Shown: positions 32,641 to 43,938, counted from the stretch's first letter. The stretch: DNA of 64,000 bases from Erinaceus europaeus (GCF_950295315.1 NC_080164.1:108440947-108504946), one strand, 5' to 3'. A program made the numbers and translations. Notes: a model not told the origin generated them from the letters alone.

Positions 32641-32663
32641 AAAAAGTTACTGGTTAGATTTAT

Positions 32664-33519
32664 TTCATCTTTGATGAAATAAACCCAATTGCAAGGAAGA
32701 CTAAAGCAAAAACAAACCAATGGGACTACATCAAATTGAAAAGCTTCTGCACATCTAAAGAAACTATTAAACAAACAAAGAGACCCCTCACAGAATGGGA
32801 GAAGATCTTCACATTGCCATACATCAGACAAGAAACTAATCACCAAAATATATAAAGAGCTCAGCAAACTTAGCACCAAAAAAGCAAATGACCCCATACA
32901 AAAATGGGCAGAGGATATGAACAAAACATTCACCTCAGAGGAGATCCAAAAGGCTAACAAACATATGAAAAACTGCTCTAGGTCACTGATTGTCAGAGAA
33001 ATGCAAATTAAGACAACACTGAGATACCACCTCACTCCTGTGAGAATGGCATACATCAAAAAGGACAGCAGCAACAAATGCTGGAGAGGCTGTGGGGACA
33101 GAGGAACCCTTTTGCATTGCTGGTGGGAATGTAAATTGGTCCAGCCTCTGTGGACAGCAGTCTGGAAAACTCTCACAAGGCTAGACATGGACCTTCCATA
33201 TGATCCAGTAATTCCTCTCCTGGGCTTATACCCCAAGGACTTCATAACACCCAACCAAAAAGAGGTGTGTACTCCTATATTCATAGCAGCACAATTCATA
33301 ATAGCTAAAACCTGGAAGCAACCCAGGTGCCCAACAACAGATGAGTGGCTGAGAAAGCTGTGGTATATATCCACAATGGAATACTATGCAGCTATCAAGA
33401 ACAATGAACCTACCTTCTCTGACCCATCTTGGACAGAGCTAGAAGGAATTATGTTAAGTGAGCTAGGTCAGAAAGATAAAGATGAGTATGGGATGATCCC
33501 ACTCATCAATGGAAGTTGA
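32664..33519 (+). pseudogene. L1 ORF2 C-terminal fragment
   Basis: The last 200 codons are open from 32917 to the stop at 33519; the frame upstream to 32664 is shifted. Visible motifs: [19 protein letters not shown], the Cys-rich [20 protein letters not shown], and [20 protein letters not shown]. Endonuclease and reverse transcriptase were never included because of 5' truncation. A 251-codon antisense ORF over the same span is a shadow. Ends [12 protein letters not shown], longer than the TIFS ending of the short-UTR L1s, another lineage difference. Confidence 0.9.
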
Positions 33520-34855
33520 TAAAGAAGATCTGAAAGGGAAACTAAAAGCAGGACCTGACTAAATTGAAAGTAGGGCACCAAAGTAAAAACCCTGTGGTGA
33601 GGAGTAGACATGCAGCTTCCTGGGACAGTTGGGGGTGGGAGTGGGTGGGAGGGATGGGTCACTGTCTTTTGGTGGTGGGAATGGTGTTTATGTACACTTC
33701 TAGTAAAGTATAGTCATATAAATCACTAGATAATTAATATGAGAGGGGGAAAATTAATTATATGACTTGAAGTTTTTAAAACACAGACTGAGTCTTTTTA
33801 ATATATAGGATGTGTATTTGATGTGCAGACTCTCTCAAAAGCCTAGACCAAGTAGATCAGAAGCAGCCTATTGGTTGCACAGCTACATACAAGATACTGG
33901 GTACTGTACAGCAAACCCTAACAAAAGGACTTTTCAAAGTTAACCCAATTACCAAATAATGTGATGATAACATTAACTATCCATTGTCTTTTTGAACCCT
34001 AAGACAGCAGGAATCTCACATCTCCACTATAGAGCCTCTACTTCCCCCAGTCCTTGAACCCTTGGATAGAGCCCACTTTCCCGTATGCCTCTCCCAATTG
34101 ATATCAAATAATATTGCATCTGCCGATCACAGCCTAATCAACACGATTGCCACCTCAACATGCTTCAGCTCAGACTTTGTCCAGAGACTTCACATGTGGA
34201 ATGACAACCCTTCAGCTTCATTACTCGGGTGAGACCTTTCCTTACATAGTATTCTCTAATTACATCCCAGGTGGTTCACTTTCTAACAAAGACCCCAAAC
34301 CTAGATATACACCAGTTTCTGTGAGAGAGAGCATATGTTCACACGTATCCATAAACTACTGCAAAATATATATCTGAAAGCAGTACACTAGAGTTTGCAG
34401 TGAGTATCCCCCTAACACTTCCTCTCCACTATTCCAAGCTTTGGGTCCATGATTTCTCAACAATTTGTTTGGCTTTGTATGTTAACTCTCTTTTCAGTCA
34501 CCAGGTTTTAGATGCCATCAGGATGCTGGCCAGGCTTCCCTGGACTGAAGACCCCACCAATGTGCCCTGTAGCTCCGCTTCCCCAGAGACCCACCCTACT
34601 AGGGAAAGAGAGAGACAGACTGGGAGTATGGACTGACAAGTCAACATCCATGTTCAGCGGGGAAGCAATTACAGAAGCCAGACCTTCCACCTTCTGCAAC
34701 CCACAAGGATCCATGCTCCCAGAGGGATAGAGGGGAAAGCTATCAGGGGAGGGGGTGGGATATGGAGATTGTGTGGTGGGAATTGTGTGGAGTTGTACCC
34801 CTCCTACCCTATGGATTTGTTAATTTATCCTTTCTTAAATAAAAAATAAATTAAA
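33520..34855 (+). other. Long L1 3' UTR, reference copy
   Basis: A run of G-rich sequence (GTTGGGGGTGGGAGTGGGTGGG, about 33628-33649) follows the stop, a usual feature of mammalian L1 3' UTRs. Then AT-rich and unique sequence leads to the distal 600 bp that recurs at 1-605, 20690-21245, 47092-47785 and 60175-60413. Confidence 0.85.
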
Positions 34856-34939
34856 AAAAAGTTACTGGTTAAATTTACATACATGCAAATTGAGACATTA
34901 CTTCCTTTCAAGTTGCTAGGAACTAAGATCTAAGGGGGC

Positions 34940-35456
34940 ATAATTTGCTCATTTTATGAGTTTTTCTAGCTTTTCATTTCTCAGTGTGAGTGTAATAGGT
35001 CACTGTTGTTTAATTTTGACTAAGCCAATCAAGAAGCAAGTTGGAATATAATTTGCTATTATGGTTAAAGAAAGATGATGTTGCTAGATGTACGTAGGTT
35101 TACAGCTATGTATAATTGTGCATAGAAATAACACGTCCTAAAACCTGGAAGCAACGCAGGTGTCCAACAACAGATGAGTAGCTGAGAAAGTTGTGGTCTA
35201 TATATACAATGGAATACTACTTAGCTATTAAAAATGGTGATTTCACTTCCTTCACCTCATCTTGGATGGAGCTTGAATGAATCCTGTTAAGTGAGATAAG
35301 TCAGAAAGACAAGGATGAATATGGGATGATCTCATTCAGAAACAGAAACTGAAAAATTCCACCAACCTAACTTCCCTGAGCAGATGACTTCACCAATGTG
35401 TCCTGGAACCCTGCCTCCTCCTAGCCCTACTCCACTGGGGGAAGACAGAAACAGGC
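34940..35456 (+). repeat. Inverted repeat, left arm
   Basis: Reads as the reverse complement of 37463-37979. Over 34940-35418 I count about five differences, so near 99% identity; the last 40 bp are more diverged. The arm covers about 215 bp of non-repeat DNA, an L1 3' end and the junction with a nested UTR fragment, so it cannot be explained by two independent L1 insertions. Confidence 0.92.
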
Positions 35457-35930
35457 TGGGGGCATAGATCCACCTGCCAATGCCCATGTCCAGTGGAGAA
35501 ACAATTACAGAAGCCAGACCTCCCACCTTCTGCACCCCATTAAGATCTTTGATCCATACTCCCAGAGGGATAAAGAGTAGGGAAGCTTCCAAAGGACGTG
35601 ATGGGACATGGAACTCTGGTGGTAAGAATTGTATGAATTGTACCCCTCCTATCCCACTGCCTTTCCAATCATTACTGAATCACTGATAATAATTTTAAAA
35701 AGTTGAAAAATAAGAAAACACAAAGCAGAACTTGGACTGGGTTTGGTGTATTGCACCAAAGTAAAAGACTCTGGGGTAGGGGGAGTGTTTAGGTCTTGGA
35801 ACATGATGGTGGAGGAAGACCTAGTGGGAGTTGAATTGATTTTTGAAAGCTGAGAAATGTTACATATGTACAAATTACTATGTTTTACTTCTGACTGTAA
35901 AGCATTAGTACCCCCCCCAATTAAAAAAGT
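35150..35930 (+). mobile_element. L1 3' end with nested L1 UTR fragment
   Basis: 35150-35357 is the ORF2 terminus and UTR start (AAACCTGGAAGCAACGCAGG to CAGAAACTGAAAAAT). 35358-35700 is a distal long-type UTR fragment. 35703-35930 resumes the short UTR (TTGGTGTATTGCACCAAAGTAAAAGACTCTGGGGTAGG, then a C-run and A-rich tail). TGAAAAAT / TGAAAAATA on both sides of the nested piece is a plausible short TSD. Confidence 0.82.
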
Positions 35931-36154
35931 AAATACCATGTCACACTCTCTGCAGAAAAGTAGTGGATAATAGTCTCAATCTCCAACAATAAAATTTTGT
36001 TCTTCTTTGTCCTTCACAACCTCAGCTAATTTGGTTATATCACTCAAATAAAAACAATAATTATCCTAGTTAAAGTAAGCCCCAAAGCACTGTGCTATGT
36101 TGATCTTGTATCCCAATCACCTTGCATTTTTTTAATACAAAATAAAAGAATTTT

Positions 36155-36362
36155 GGGACTAGGTGGTGGCACACCTGATTGAGGGCACATATTACAATGC
36201 TCAAGGACCCAGGTTCAAGCCCCTAGTGCCAGAGGGAAAACCTTTGCAAGTGGTTATGCAGTGCTGCAGGTGCCTCTCTCTCTCTCTGTCTCTCTCCTTC
36301 CCCCTTCCCTCTCAATTTCTGACTGTCTCTATAAAGAATAATAAAGATAATAAAATTTAAAA
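36155..36362 (+). mobile_element. SINE, type B
   Basis: Sense: GGGACTAGGTGGTGGCACACC head, GGTTCAAGCCCC B box, CT body and AATAATAAAGATAATAAAATTT tail. Confidence 0.87.
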
Positions 36363-36668
36363 GAATATCAGGATGAATAAAGAAGAAAATAAATATACAT
36401 ACATCATCACAAAAGAAAAATACACAGTAGATGAACTCTTAGGGGACCTAATGAGATACTGTTAACTTTCAGCTATTTTTGTGCCACTCATGAATTTCTC
36501 CAGAAGAGAATATCGTTTTCTGAGATAGTTATGGCAGCCTACCTGCAAACAGAGAAATGATGGTTTACTTGTGACATTTGATAAGAAGCAGGCAAAGACA
36601 AGAGACATGCCATAGCAATATCCCGAGTAGAACCCAAATATGAAGTCAAGGAAGTATTAAAATAAAGT
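36363..36668. other. Single-copy, no gene seen
   Basis: AT-rich; nothing recognised. Confidence 0.4.
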
Positions 36669-36669
36669 T

Positions 36670-36870
36670 ATTTAAATTTATTATTTATTTATTGGATAGA
36701 GAGAAACTGAGATGGAAGGAGGAAGGAGAGAGGGGGAGAGACAGAGACAACTGCAGCCCTGCTTCACCATTCGTGAAGATTTCTCCCTGCAGGTGGCGAC
36801 TGGTGACTTGAACCTGGGTCCTTGTGTATCATGTATACCCAACCAGGTGCACCACCACCTAGCTCCCCCA
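36670..36870 (-). mobile_element. SINE, type B
   Basis: TTATTTATTTATTGGATAGAGAG, CCCTGCAGGTGGCGACTGG and CCAACCAGGTGCACCACCACC, antisense. Confidence 0.85.
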
Positions 36871-37345
36871 CAACTTAAACCTTAATGAGATATTTATTGT
36901 ATATCTCTGTCTGGAGTGTCACTGCTAAAAGAGTCTGGCCTGGATTTTTAAACAATTTAGTAAAACAATAGTCATTTTTCTCTCTTACTCTAATTAAAAC
37001 CACCAAATGAGCTTGATATCACTGAGCTATTTTTCAAATCAAAACTTAGTAAAAATGATAGCCCCTGGTCCCTAACCCTGAAAGGAAAAAGTCCAAGTAT
37101 CATGTTAAAATGCTATGACTTGCAAGGCAATGCACACATGATGTCATATCTTAGTAGATATCATTAACACTAAGTTTTATATGACTCCTCTGAATGACTG
37201 TTGTAGGCAGCAGGTGAGTTGTTTCAATCCTGAATCAGGTCTAGACTCAACCAACTGCCTTATGACTGTGATTGCTGTCGTTATTCATTGATCTGCTTGG
37301 TCGGAGTCCCACTACTGTTAGCAACAGGTGTTGCTGCTGCTATAA
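36871..37345. other. Single-copy between the inverted arms
   Basis: No gene recognised. A small imperfect palindrome GCAACAGGTGTTGC lies at 37321-37334. Confidence 0.4.
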
Positions 37346-37367
37346 TCTCTGCACAAGAGTCAACATT

Positions 37368-37462
37368 CCGGCGCCACCTGTTTGTGGCGCTGCCAGTGGG
37401 TGGGCTGGTGCGGCTGCGAGGCGAGCGGGTGCAGGCCGGGGGTGGCAGTGGGCACGGCCCAG
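37368..37462. other. CpG-dense patch with a perfect hairpin
   Basis: Nine CpGs in about 95 bp, abruptly different from the AT-rich DNA to its left and the L1 DNA to its right. GCGCCAC (37371-37377) and GTGGCGC (37384-37390) form a 7-bp stem with a 6-base loop. It ends exactly where the right inverted arm begins. Origin unknown; too short to be a CpG island. Confidence 0.6.
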
Positions 37463-37979
37463 GCCTGTTTCTGTCTTCCCCTAGTGGTGCAGGTCTCTGG
37501 GGAGGCAGGGTTCCAGGACACATTGGTGAGGTCATCTGCTCAGGGAAGTTAGGTTGGTGGAATTTTTCAATTTCTGTTTCTGAATGAGATCATCCCATAT
37601 TCATCCTTGTCTTTCTGACTTATCTCACTTAACAGGATTCATTCAAGCTCCATCCAAGATGAGGTGAAGGAAGTGAAATCACCATTTTTAATAGCTAAGT
37701 AGTATTCCATTGTATATATAGACCACAACTTTCTCAGCTACTCATCTGTTGTTGGACACCTGCGTTGCTTCCAGGTTTTAGGATGTGTTATTTCTATGCA
37801 CAATTATACATAGCTGTAAACCTACATACATCTAGCAACATCATCTTTCTTTAACCATAATAGCAAATTATATTCCAACTTGCTTCTTGATTGGCTTAGT
37901 CAAAATTAAACAACAGTGACCTATTACATTCACACTGAGAAATGAAAAGCTAGAAAAACTCATAAAATGAGCAAATTAT
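37463..37979 (-). repeat. Inverted repeat, right arm
   Basis: Complement of 34940-35456, separated by about 2.0 kb. Contains the antisense L1 3' end (37558-37770), the junction with distal UTR sequence (AAGTTAGGTTGGTGGAATTTTTC) and the same non-repeat DNA (37780-37979). Two of the arm differences are CpG to TpG or CpA changes in this arm. Confidence 0.92.
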
Positions 37980-38803
<824 letters not shown>

Positions 38804-39060
38804 AACACTGAATACTACTTGGATGCTAAAACTGTTGAGGTTGTTTCCTCTGAATCCTCTTGGATGAAACTCTAGGACATCATGTCGAGTGATATAAGCC
38901 AAAAGGAGAAGGACAAATACCAAATGATATCACTTATTAGTGGGACTTAATAAAGCAGGGACAGGGAGGGAGAGCACAAAGTGAAACATGGACTGAATAT
39001 AGTGTATTTCACCAAAGGAAAGGAAAGGGGAGGGTGGATAGGAAGAAAATTCTGGGGGTC
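38804..39060 (+). mobile_element. Old L1 3' end
   Basis: GAATACTACTTGGATG, CTCTTGGATGAAACT, GTGATATAAGCCAAAAGGAGAAGGAC and CACTTATTAGTGGGAC match the end of old mammalian L1 ORF2 and UTR. A different, older lineage than the hedgehog-type L1s. Confidence 0.72.
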
Positions 39061-39072
39061 TAATGAAATTGT

Positions 39073-39116
39073 AGGTTGCCAGGCGGTGGCGCACCTGCTT
39101 AAGCACAAACACTATA
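39073..39116 (+). mobile_element. 44-bp SINE-head insertion with perfect TSD
   Basis: Contains only the first part of a tRNA-type SINE (CCAGGCGGTGGCGCACCTGC through TTAAGCAC), with the A box but no B box, body or tail. The 12-bp TSD TAATGAAATTGT is exact at 39061-39072 and 39117-39128. An insertion cut short at its 3' end and without poly-A fits the class of tailless retropseudogenes. Confidence 0.85.
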
Positions 39117-39174
39117 TAATGAAATTGTGTGCATATGTCAAAGATTTCAATGTAAAGAATTAACCTCCTCAATA

Positions 39175-39282
39175 AAAAAGGAAGAAAGAAAGAAAGAAAA
39201 GAAGAAAGAAAGGAGGAAAGAAAGAAAGGAAAGAAGAAGGAAAGGAAGAAAGGAAGGAAGAAAGAGAGAAAGAACTCTATCA
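39175..39282. repeat. GAAA/GGAA purine tract
   Basis: Mixed GAAA and GGAA units on the plus strand. Confidence 0.92.
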
Positions 39283-39720
39283 CAGGGCTGGGGAGACAGC
39301 ATGATGGTTCCACAAAAAGACTTTCCTGCTATGGGAGTTGGGTGGAAGTGCAGCAGGTTAAGCACAGGTGGCACAAAGCGCAAAGACCAATGGAAGGATC
39401 CCGGTTCGAGCCCCGGCTCCCCACCTGCAGTGGAGTCACTTACAAGTGGTGAAGCAGGTCTGCAGATGTCTATCTTTCTCTCCTCCTCTCTGCCTTCCCC
39501 TCCTCTCTCCATTTCTCTCTGTCCTGTCCAACAACAACATCAATAATAACTACAATAATAAAACAACAAGGGCAACAAAGGAATAAATAAATAAATATTA
39601 AAAAGAAAAGACTTTCCTGCTTGAGGCTCTGAAGTTTCAGGTTCAATTCCCAGCACCACCATCTGAGTTGAGCAATGTTTTGGTCTCTATCTCTCACTCT
39701 CATCAATCAATCAATAAGTC
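39283..39720 (+). mobile_element. SINE, type C, split by a type A SINE
   Basis: Head CAGGGCTGGGGAGACAGCATGATGG and ACAAAAAGACTTTCCTGC at the left; GAGGCTCTGAAGTTTCAGG, GGTTCAATTCCCAGCACCACC and a CTCTCACTCTC / AATCAATCAATAA tail at the right. The middle is the insertion at 39331-39605. Confidence 0.85.
39331..39605 (+). mobile_element. SINE, type A, nested, with TSD
   Basis: ATGGGAGTTGGGTGGAAGTGC head, GGTTCGAGCCCC B box, CCCCACCTGCAGTGG and CAATAATAACTACAATAATAAAAC tail. TSD AAAAGACTTTCCTGCT is exact at 39315-39330 and 39606-39621, so type A was active after type C. Confidence 0.95.
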
Positions 39721-39844
39721 AATCAATCAATACTCTATCAAGTTTGCAGCAACAGTTTCAAATAATGGGATGTCAAAGACACTTGCCATGAGTATATAAT
39801 GACCAATAAAACTGGATTTCTCCGGTCTGGTCAAGAGTATAATG

Positions 39845-40125
39845 AAGGGAGCCAGGCAGTGGTGGACCGGGTTAAACACAGATATTATGAAGAACTCATG
39901 CAAGGATCCCAGTTCAAGCCACCCCTCCCACCCACCCCCCCACCTATAGGGGTTCACTTCACAAGCAGTGAAGCAGGTCTGCAGATGTCTCTCCCTCTCT
40001 AACTTCCCATTCCCTCTCAATTTCTCTCTGTCCTATGAAAAATAAATAAATAAGTAAACAAACAAACTAATAAAATGGCTACCAGGAGCAGTGGATTCAT
40101 TGTACAGGCACCAAGCCCCAGAATT
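39845..40125 (+). mobile_element. SINE, type A/B with 3' extension
   Basis: GAAGGGAGCCAGGCAGTGGTGG head, CACCTATAGGGGTTCACTTCAC centre, CT body, AAATAAATAAATAAGTAAAC linker and ATGGCTACCAGGAGCAGTGG extension. Confidence 0.8.
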
Positions 40126-40780
40126 TTGCCTTTTGAATTTATAATGTTGGCACAGAGATGTTGATTGTACTTAAAATCATGATTCAGAAGAGAAAACCAG
40201 CAGTGCAGTCCAGATATTTGGAAACTATGGTAGTTGGCAATTTCAAGGGAGAATTGTCTTGATATCAAGGTCAATCATAAAGACATTTAGGAAGTTGGTT
40301 ATCAAGTGAAAAGCACTATAAGCATGACTGAAATGTTTTCTAGTGCCAGGGATATAAGTATTAACTCACAAGCAATCTGATTTACTGTAAAATCATACAG
40401 AATGACACCAATAAAACCATTCTGTATCAAAAGGGACAAACCCCAGTACTTCCCCCATATGCCATGTGTCACAAACAGTTTCGTGCACCTGCTGCGGGTG
40501 TGTTAACATCACTAAGAATATTCATGTCCTGGAAAGGCCTTTATGGAGACAAATTCTCTGCAATTTACAGATTTCCAAATGTCCTTGAGACCAAAGGAAA
40601 AAAAAAAGATGCCAAGGAAAAGTAATATCTCAATACTCTATTAGTCTCCATACATTGTTAGATAAATTTTTTAAAAATCTGAGTGTAAGGGAGAAATAGT
40701 ACAATGCTAAGAAAATGGTCAAGACTTACCAACAATGAGTGTATAATATTATTCACAATAAATACTACTACCATTCTTTA
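40126..40780. other. Single-copy, no gene seen
   Basis: About 0.65 kb, AT-rich, no coding signal or repeat recognised. Confidence 0.45.
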
Positions 40781-40784
40781 CATT

Positions 40785-40990
40785 TATTTTTCATTTAATT
40801 TATTTTATTGGGGGATTAATAGTTTGCAGTCAACAGTAAAATACAGTGGTTGGTACATGTGTAACATTTCTCAGTTTTACACATAATACTCTAAACCTCC
40901 ACCTAGATCCTCCTTCTCCTCTGCCATCATATTCCAGGACCTGGACACTCCCCCTACCCCACCTTAACTTTGGTGCAACATAGCAAGACA
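40785..40990 (-). mobile_element. L1 3' UTR end
   Basis: TATTGGGGGATTAATAGTTTGCAG, GGTACATGTGTAACATTTCTCAG, TATTCCAGGACCTGGACACTCC and AACTTTGGTGCAACATAGC, antisense. Confidence 0.82.
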
Positions 40991-41074
40991 CGAGCATTTC
41001 AAACACGAACTGGATAAGAAACTCAACCTCATCTTTGTTTTGAGAAGGGTCACTTATAAGACCTCTTTCTCTCT

Positions 41075-41345
41075 CTTTTATTTTATTTTTAAATATTTTA
41101 TTTATTTGTTTATTAACGAGAAAGATAGGAGAGAGAAAGAATGAGATATCGATCTAATACATGTGCTACCAGGGATTGAACTAGGGACCTTGTGCTTGAG
41201 AGTTCAATGCTTTATCCTCTGCACCACCTCCCAGACCACTTTCTATCACACACCTTCTTTTCCTTTTTAAATTTTCAGCTCTGGCTTACAGTGGTGTGGG
41301 CACTTGAACCTGGGACTTCTTGCAAACCGTTAAGCTATCTCACCT
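41075..41345 (-). mobile_element. SINE type D followed by type C fragment
   Basis: 41085-41240 antisense type D (GCTACCAGGGATTGAACTAGGGACC, GCTTTATCCTCTGCACCACC). 41270-41345 has CAGCTCTGGCTTACAGTGG and ACTTGAACCTGGGAC of an antisense type C body. Confidence 0.72.
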
Positions 41346-41375
41346 GCCCTGGAATTGCCTGCCTGCCTGCCTTCC

Positions 41376-41465
41376 TCCCTTCCTTCCTTCCTTCCTTCCT
41401 TCCTTCCTTCCTTCCTTCCTTCCTTCCTTCCTTCTTTTCTTCCTTCCTTCCTTCCTTCCTCTTTC

Positions 41466-41508
<43 letters not shown>

Positions 41509-41585
41509 CTTTCTTTCTTCCTTCATTTCTTTCTTTCTTTCTCTCTCTTTCTCTCTCTCTCTCTTTCCTTCTTTCTTTTCTTTTC
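41376..41585. repeat. (CCTT)n to (CTTT)n tract
   Basis: CCTT units (41376-41460) pass into CTTT units (41461-41545) and CT-rich sequence. A (TGCC)n start lies at 41357-41370. Confidence 0.95.
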
Positions 41586-41589
41586 AGTA

Positions 41590-42710
41590 TTTATTTAAAA
41601 CTCACACTGTAGTCAAGTCACATAAGTGCTTGTTTCTTTATTGTTGTCTGCCTCTGAAGTGTCATGATAACCATTGTTATTTTATTAGAACTTGAACACC
41701 AATTAATTTTATCTTTTCAGGAGTATTTCTCTAGGTTTAGATGTGAAGAATCTTATTGACTTCAGGAACCAAAAAATGCAGAGAACACATTTTAACAAAG
41801 CCAAACAAACAAACAAAAAGGCTATTGTCACCCCCCCCATCTCTTGCTCTTTGGGGACCGTTTTCCTTTAATTTATTGCTCTGTGCTCTATGATGTTCAG
41901 AGAGATTACAAACCACGTTGTGAGAGCGTATCAAATATAACTTATGGTGAATTAGTGATACGACTGGAAAATAATCTGCTCTGAGCGCTCCCATGCTACT
42001 TCCTTTGGGGGCAGCTAACTCAATTGTGCTGATTTAAAGGTTCTGTCTGGTTCTTTTAAACATTCCTCTGATGTTGTACTGTTGTGCTTGTAATAGACTG
42101 TTATTGCCCTAGATTGAGTTTGCAGAGTGAAGGCAAATCTTTCGTGATTTGATTGTCCCGCGGCAAACTCAATATTGCTCTCAGGGCCTTTATAACTCTG
42201 GACTGCGTTGCCACAGAAAAGCACACATTTTCATTTTTATCTTTTTAGGCTTTTTTTTTTTCTTTGCTCTGAAGCTGAAAGTGTGTTCATACTTGCTCAT
42301 GCGGGTTCTGTGAAGCCAAGACAGCACTGTTAGAAGGGGCATCTTTTTTTTTTTTTTTTTTGCTTCTGCCAAAAGTGTCAATTTTATTACTGTACCTTTT
42401 CATTCTGTCCCATTAGGTCCTCTGCTCTTCTCTGCTATGAAAAAAGCTCTCCAAGTATCTGGCTTGAAATGTTTTCTCAGAGCACAAGAGACAGTATAGA
42501 AACAGATTCTGCTGAGGAACCCTGTCCTAGATCCAGGGATGTGTCCTGGTAACACATAGAGCCCATAAATGGACAGGGTCAGATGAATATAGACAGTTCA
42601 TTGCTAACATAAGCCTGTTGAGTTGGAGGGAAGGACTTGGTGGATTATGTCACTGGGTTTCTGCTTTTGTTAAATTTCTAGCAAAAAAAAAAAGACCCAC
42701 TATTTTTCTT
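41590..42710. other. Longest single-copy stretch, 1.1 kb
   Basis: No repeat recognised except T-runs at 42250 and 42345. 41860-42200 keeps several CpGs and balanced composition with ATTA-type motifs, but no ORF over 90 codons. A candidate conserved non-coding block; conservation cannot be judged from one sequence. Confidence 0.45.
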
Positions 42711-42714
42711 TTTT

Positions 42715-42905
42715 AAAAAAATAAATATTTATTTATTTAATTTGATATGAGAGAAATTGAGAAGGAAAGGAGAGAGAGATACCTGCAGCACTGCTCCACC
42801 ACTTATGAAGCTTCCTCCTGCAGGTGGGGATGGGGGCTTGAATCAGAATCTTTGCACATGTTAATGTGTACCCTCAATCAAGTCACAACCACCTGTCTCC
42901 TCAGA
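42715..42905 (-). mobile_element. SINE, type B
   Basis: AATATTTATTTATTTAATTTGATATGAGAG, CTCCTGCAGGTGGGGATGGGGGCTTGAA and CACCTGTCTCC, antisense. Confidence 0.83.
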
Positions 42906-43009
42906 CTCACTATTTTTCACTGGGCAACATCCAATTCAGTTCAAAATTGTTTACAGAGGATGCCAGCTGCTTTTTGTAGACATTCATTTCACTTTTTGAT
43001 ACCCAGTCT

Positions 43010-43270
43010 GCCTTAAGAGACAGAATGAGACAGAGGTAAGGAGAGAGGAGAAACAGAGGGAGAGAAGGACAGGAACCACAGCACCAAAGCTTCCCCCATT
43101 GCAGTGGCACCTCAGACTTGAACCTGGGCCATGCTCTTTTAACTTTTACAATTGCTCGGAGTCTAAGTGATTTCTTTAAGAACTGCAACCAAATGACTTT
43201 CATGCTGAGGCTCTGAGGTCCCAAGCTCAGTCCCTGGCAACACCAGAAGCCAGAGCAGAGCACTGGCTTT
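43010..43270. mobile_element. Type E SINE (-) then type C SINE (+)
   Basis: 43010-43140: GAGACAGAATGAGACAGAGG, ACCACAGCACCAAAGCTTCC, GACTTGAACCTGGGCC, antisense. 43185-43270: AAATGACTTTCATGCTGAGG, CAAGCTCAGTCCCTGGCAAC and CAGAGCAGAGCACTGG, sense type C. Confidence 0.65.
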
Positions 43271-43276
43271 TGGTAA

Positions 43277-43372
43277 AACACACACACACGTGTGCGTGCA
43301 CAGACACACACACACACACACACATACATACACACACACACCACACACACACACACACATACACACACACCT
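43277..43372. repeat. (CA)n microsatellite, interrupted
   Basis: CA units with GTGTGCGTGCACAG, CATACATA and CC interruptions; alternating purine-pyrimidine, potentially Z-forming. Confidence 0.95.
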
Positions 43373-43938
43373 TTGCAGCCGTGTCCTTTAACAGAACAGT
43401 AAAAAGAGTAATGATAGCATGCATATCAGAGCTAGCTACTCATGATTATTTGACAATTCAGCCTCACTCCCCTTACCCCCCACCCTCCATGTTCTCTGTC
43501 ATTATGGGGGTGTTGGAACACTTGGAATGACACCTCCCAGAATCAGGGCCCACTAGTGGGGGTTAGATCCCTGGGAAATAAGTTCATGTCAGATCAGAGT
43601 GCGGGACTGAAGTGGAAGTCTTGCTTTCTTTCCACTGGCAGCAGCAAGCAGACCTGTGAATTTCTCTAGAAAGAGACTCTGCCACAGACTCAGAGTCAAT
43701 TATTATATTACTTTCATATGAGATAGGCAGACACATGAGAATAGACAAATGAAAGAAGTCAGGTTATACACTCTGATATATTGAGTGTGAAGGATGGATC
43801 AGGAGGCCTCAGGTTTGTACAGCCTGTGACCTAGTAGATAAGCTAGTTCCAAGCTACTATAATGCTCTACTGTAATTTGCAGAGATTTGTTTGGGAAAAC
43901 ACAACACTACACAAGAGTTGCCAAATACCCTCTGCTTT
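43373..43938. other. Single-copy, no gene seen
   Basis: No ORF or repeat recognised; ends at the TSD of the next SINE. Confidence 0.45.

Larger units (their letters stand above)
32662..34855 (+). mobile_element. 5'-truncated L1 with 1.3-kb 3' UTR and TSD
   Basis: Contains the ORF2 C-terminus followed by an unusually long UTR ending GTTGTACCCCTCCTACCC, TTTCTTAAATAAAAAATAAATT and an A-run. The TSD AAAAAGTTACTGGTTAgATTTA (32641-32662) recurs as AAAAAGTTACTGGTTAaATTTA (34856-34877). Because one TSD brackets ORF2 and the whole UTR, this copy proves that the many isolated UTR pieces elsewhere belong to an L1 lineage and not to an unrelated element. Confidence 0.95.

Noticed and set aside
32619..33374. 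251-codon open frame on the minus strand, the second longest in the window
   Set aside because: It lies antisense over L1 ORF2, whose sense frame carries the recognisable C-terminal motifs. Similar antisense frames appear over the other L1 copies.
37340..37470. CpG island
   Set aside because: Only about 95 bp, below any usual length criterion, and without an adjacent gene.
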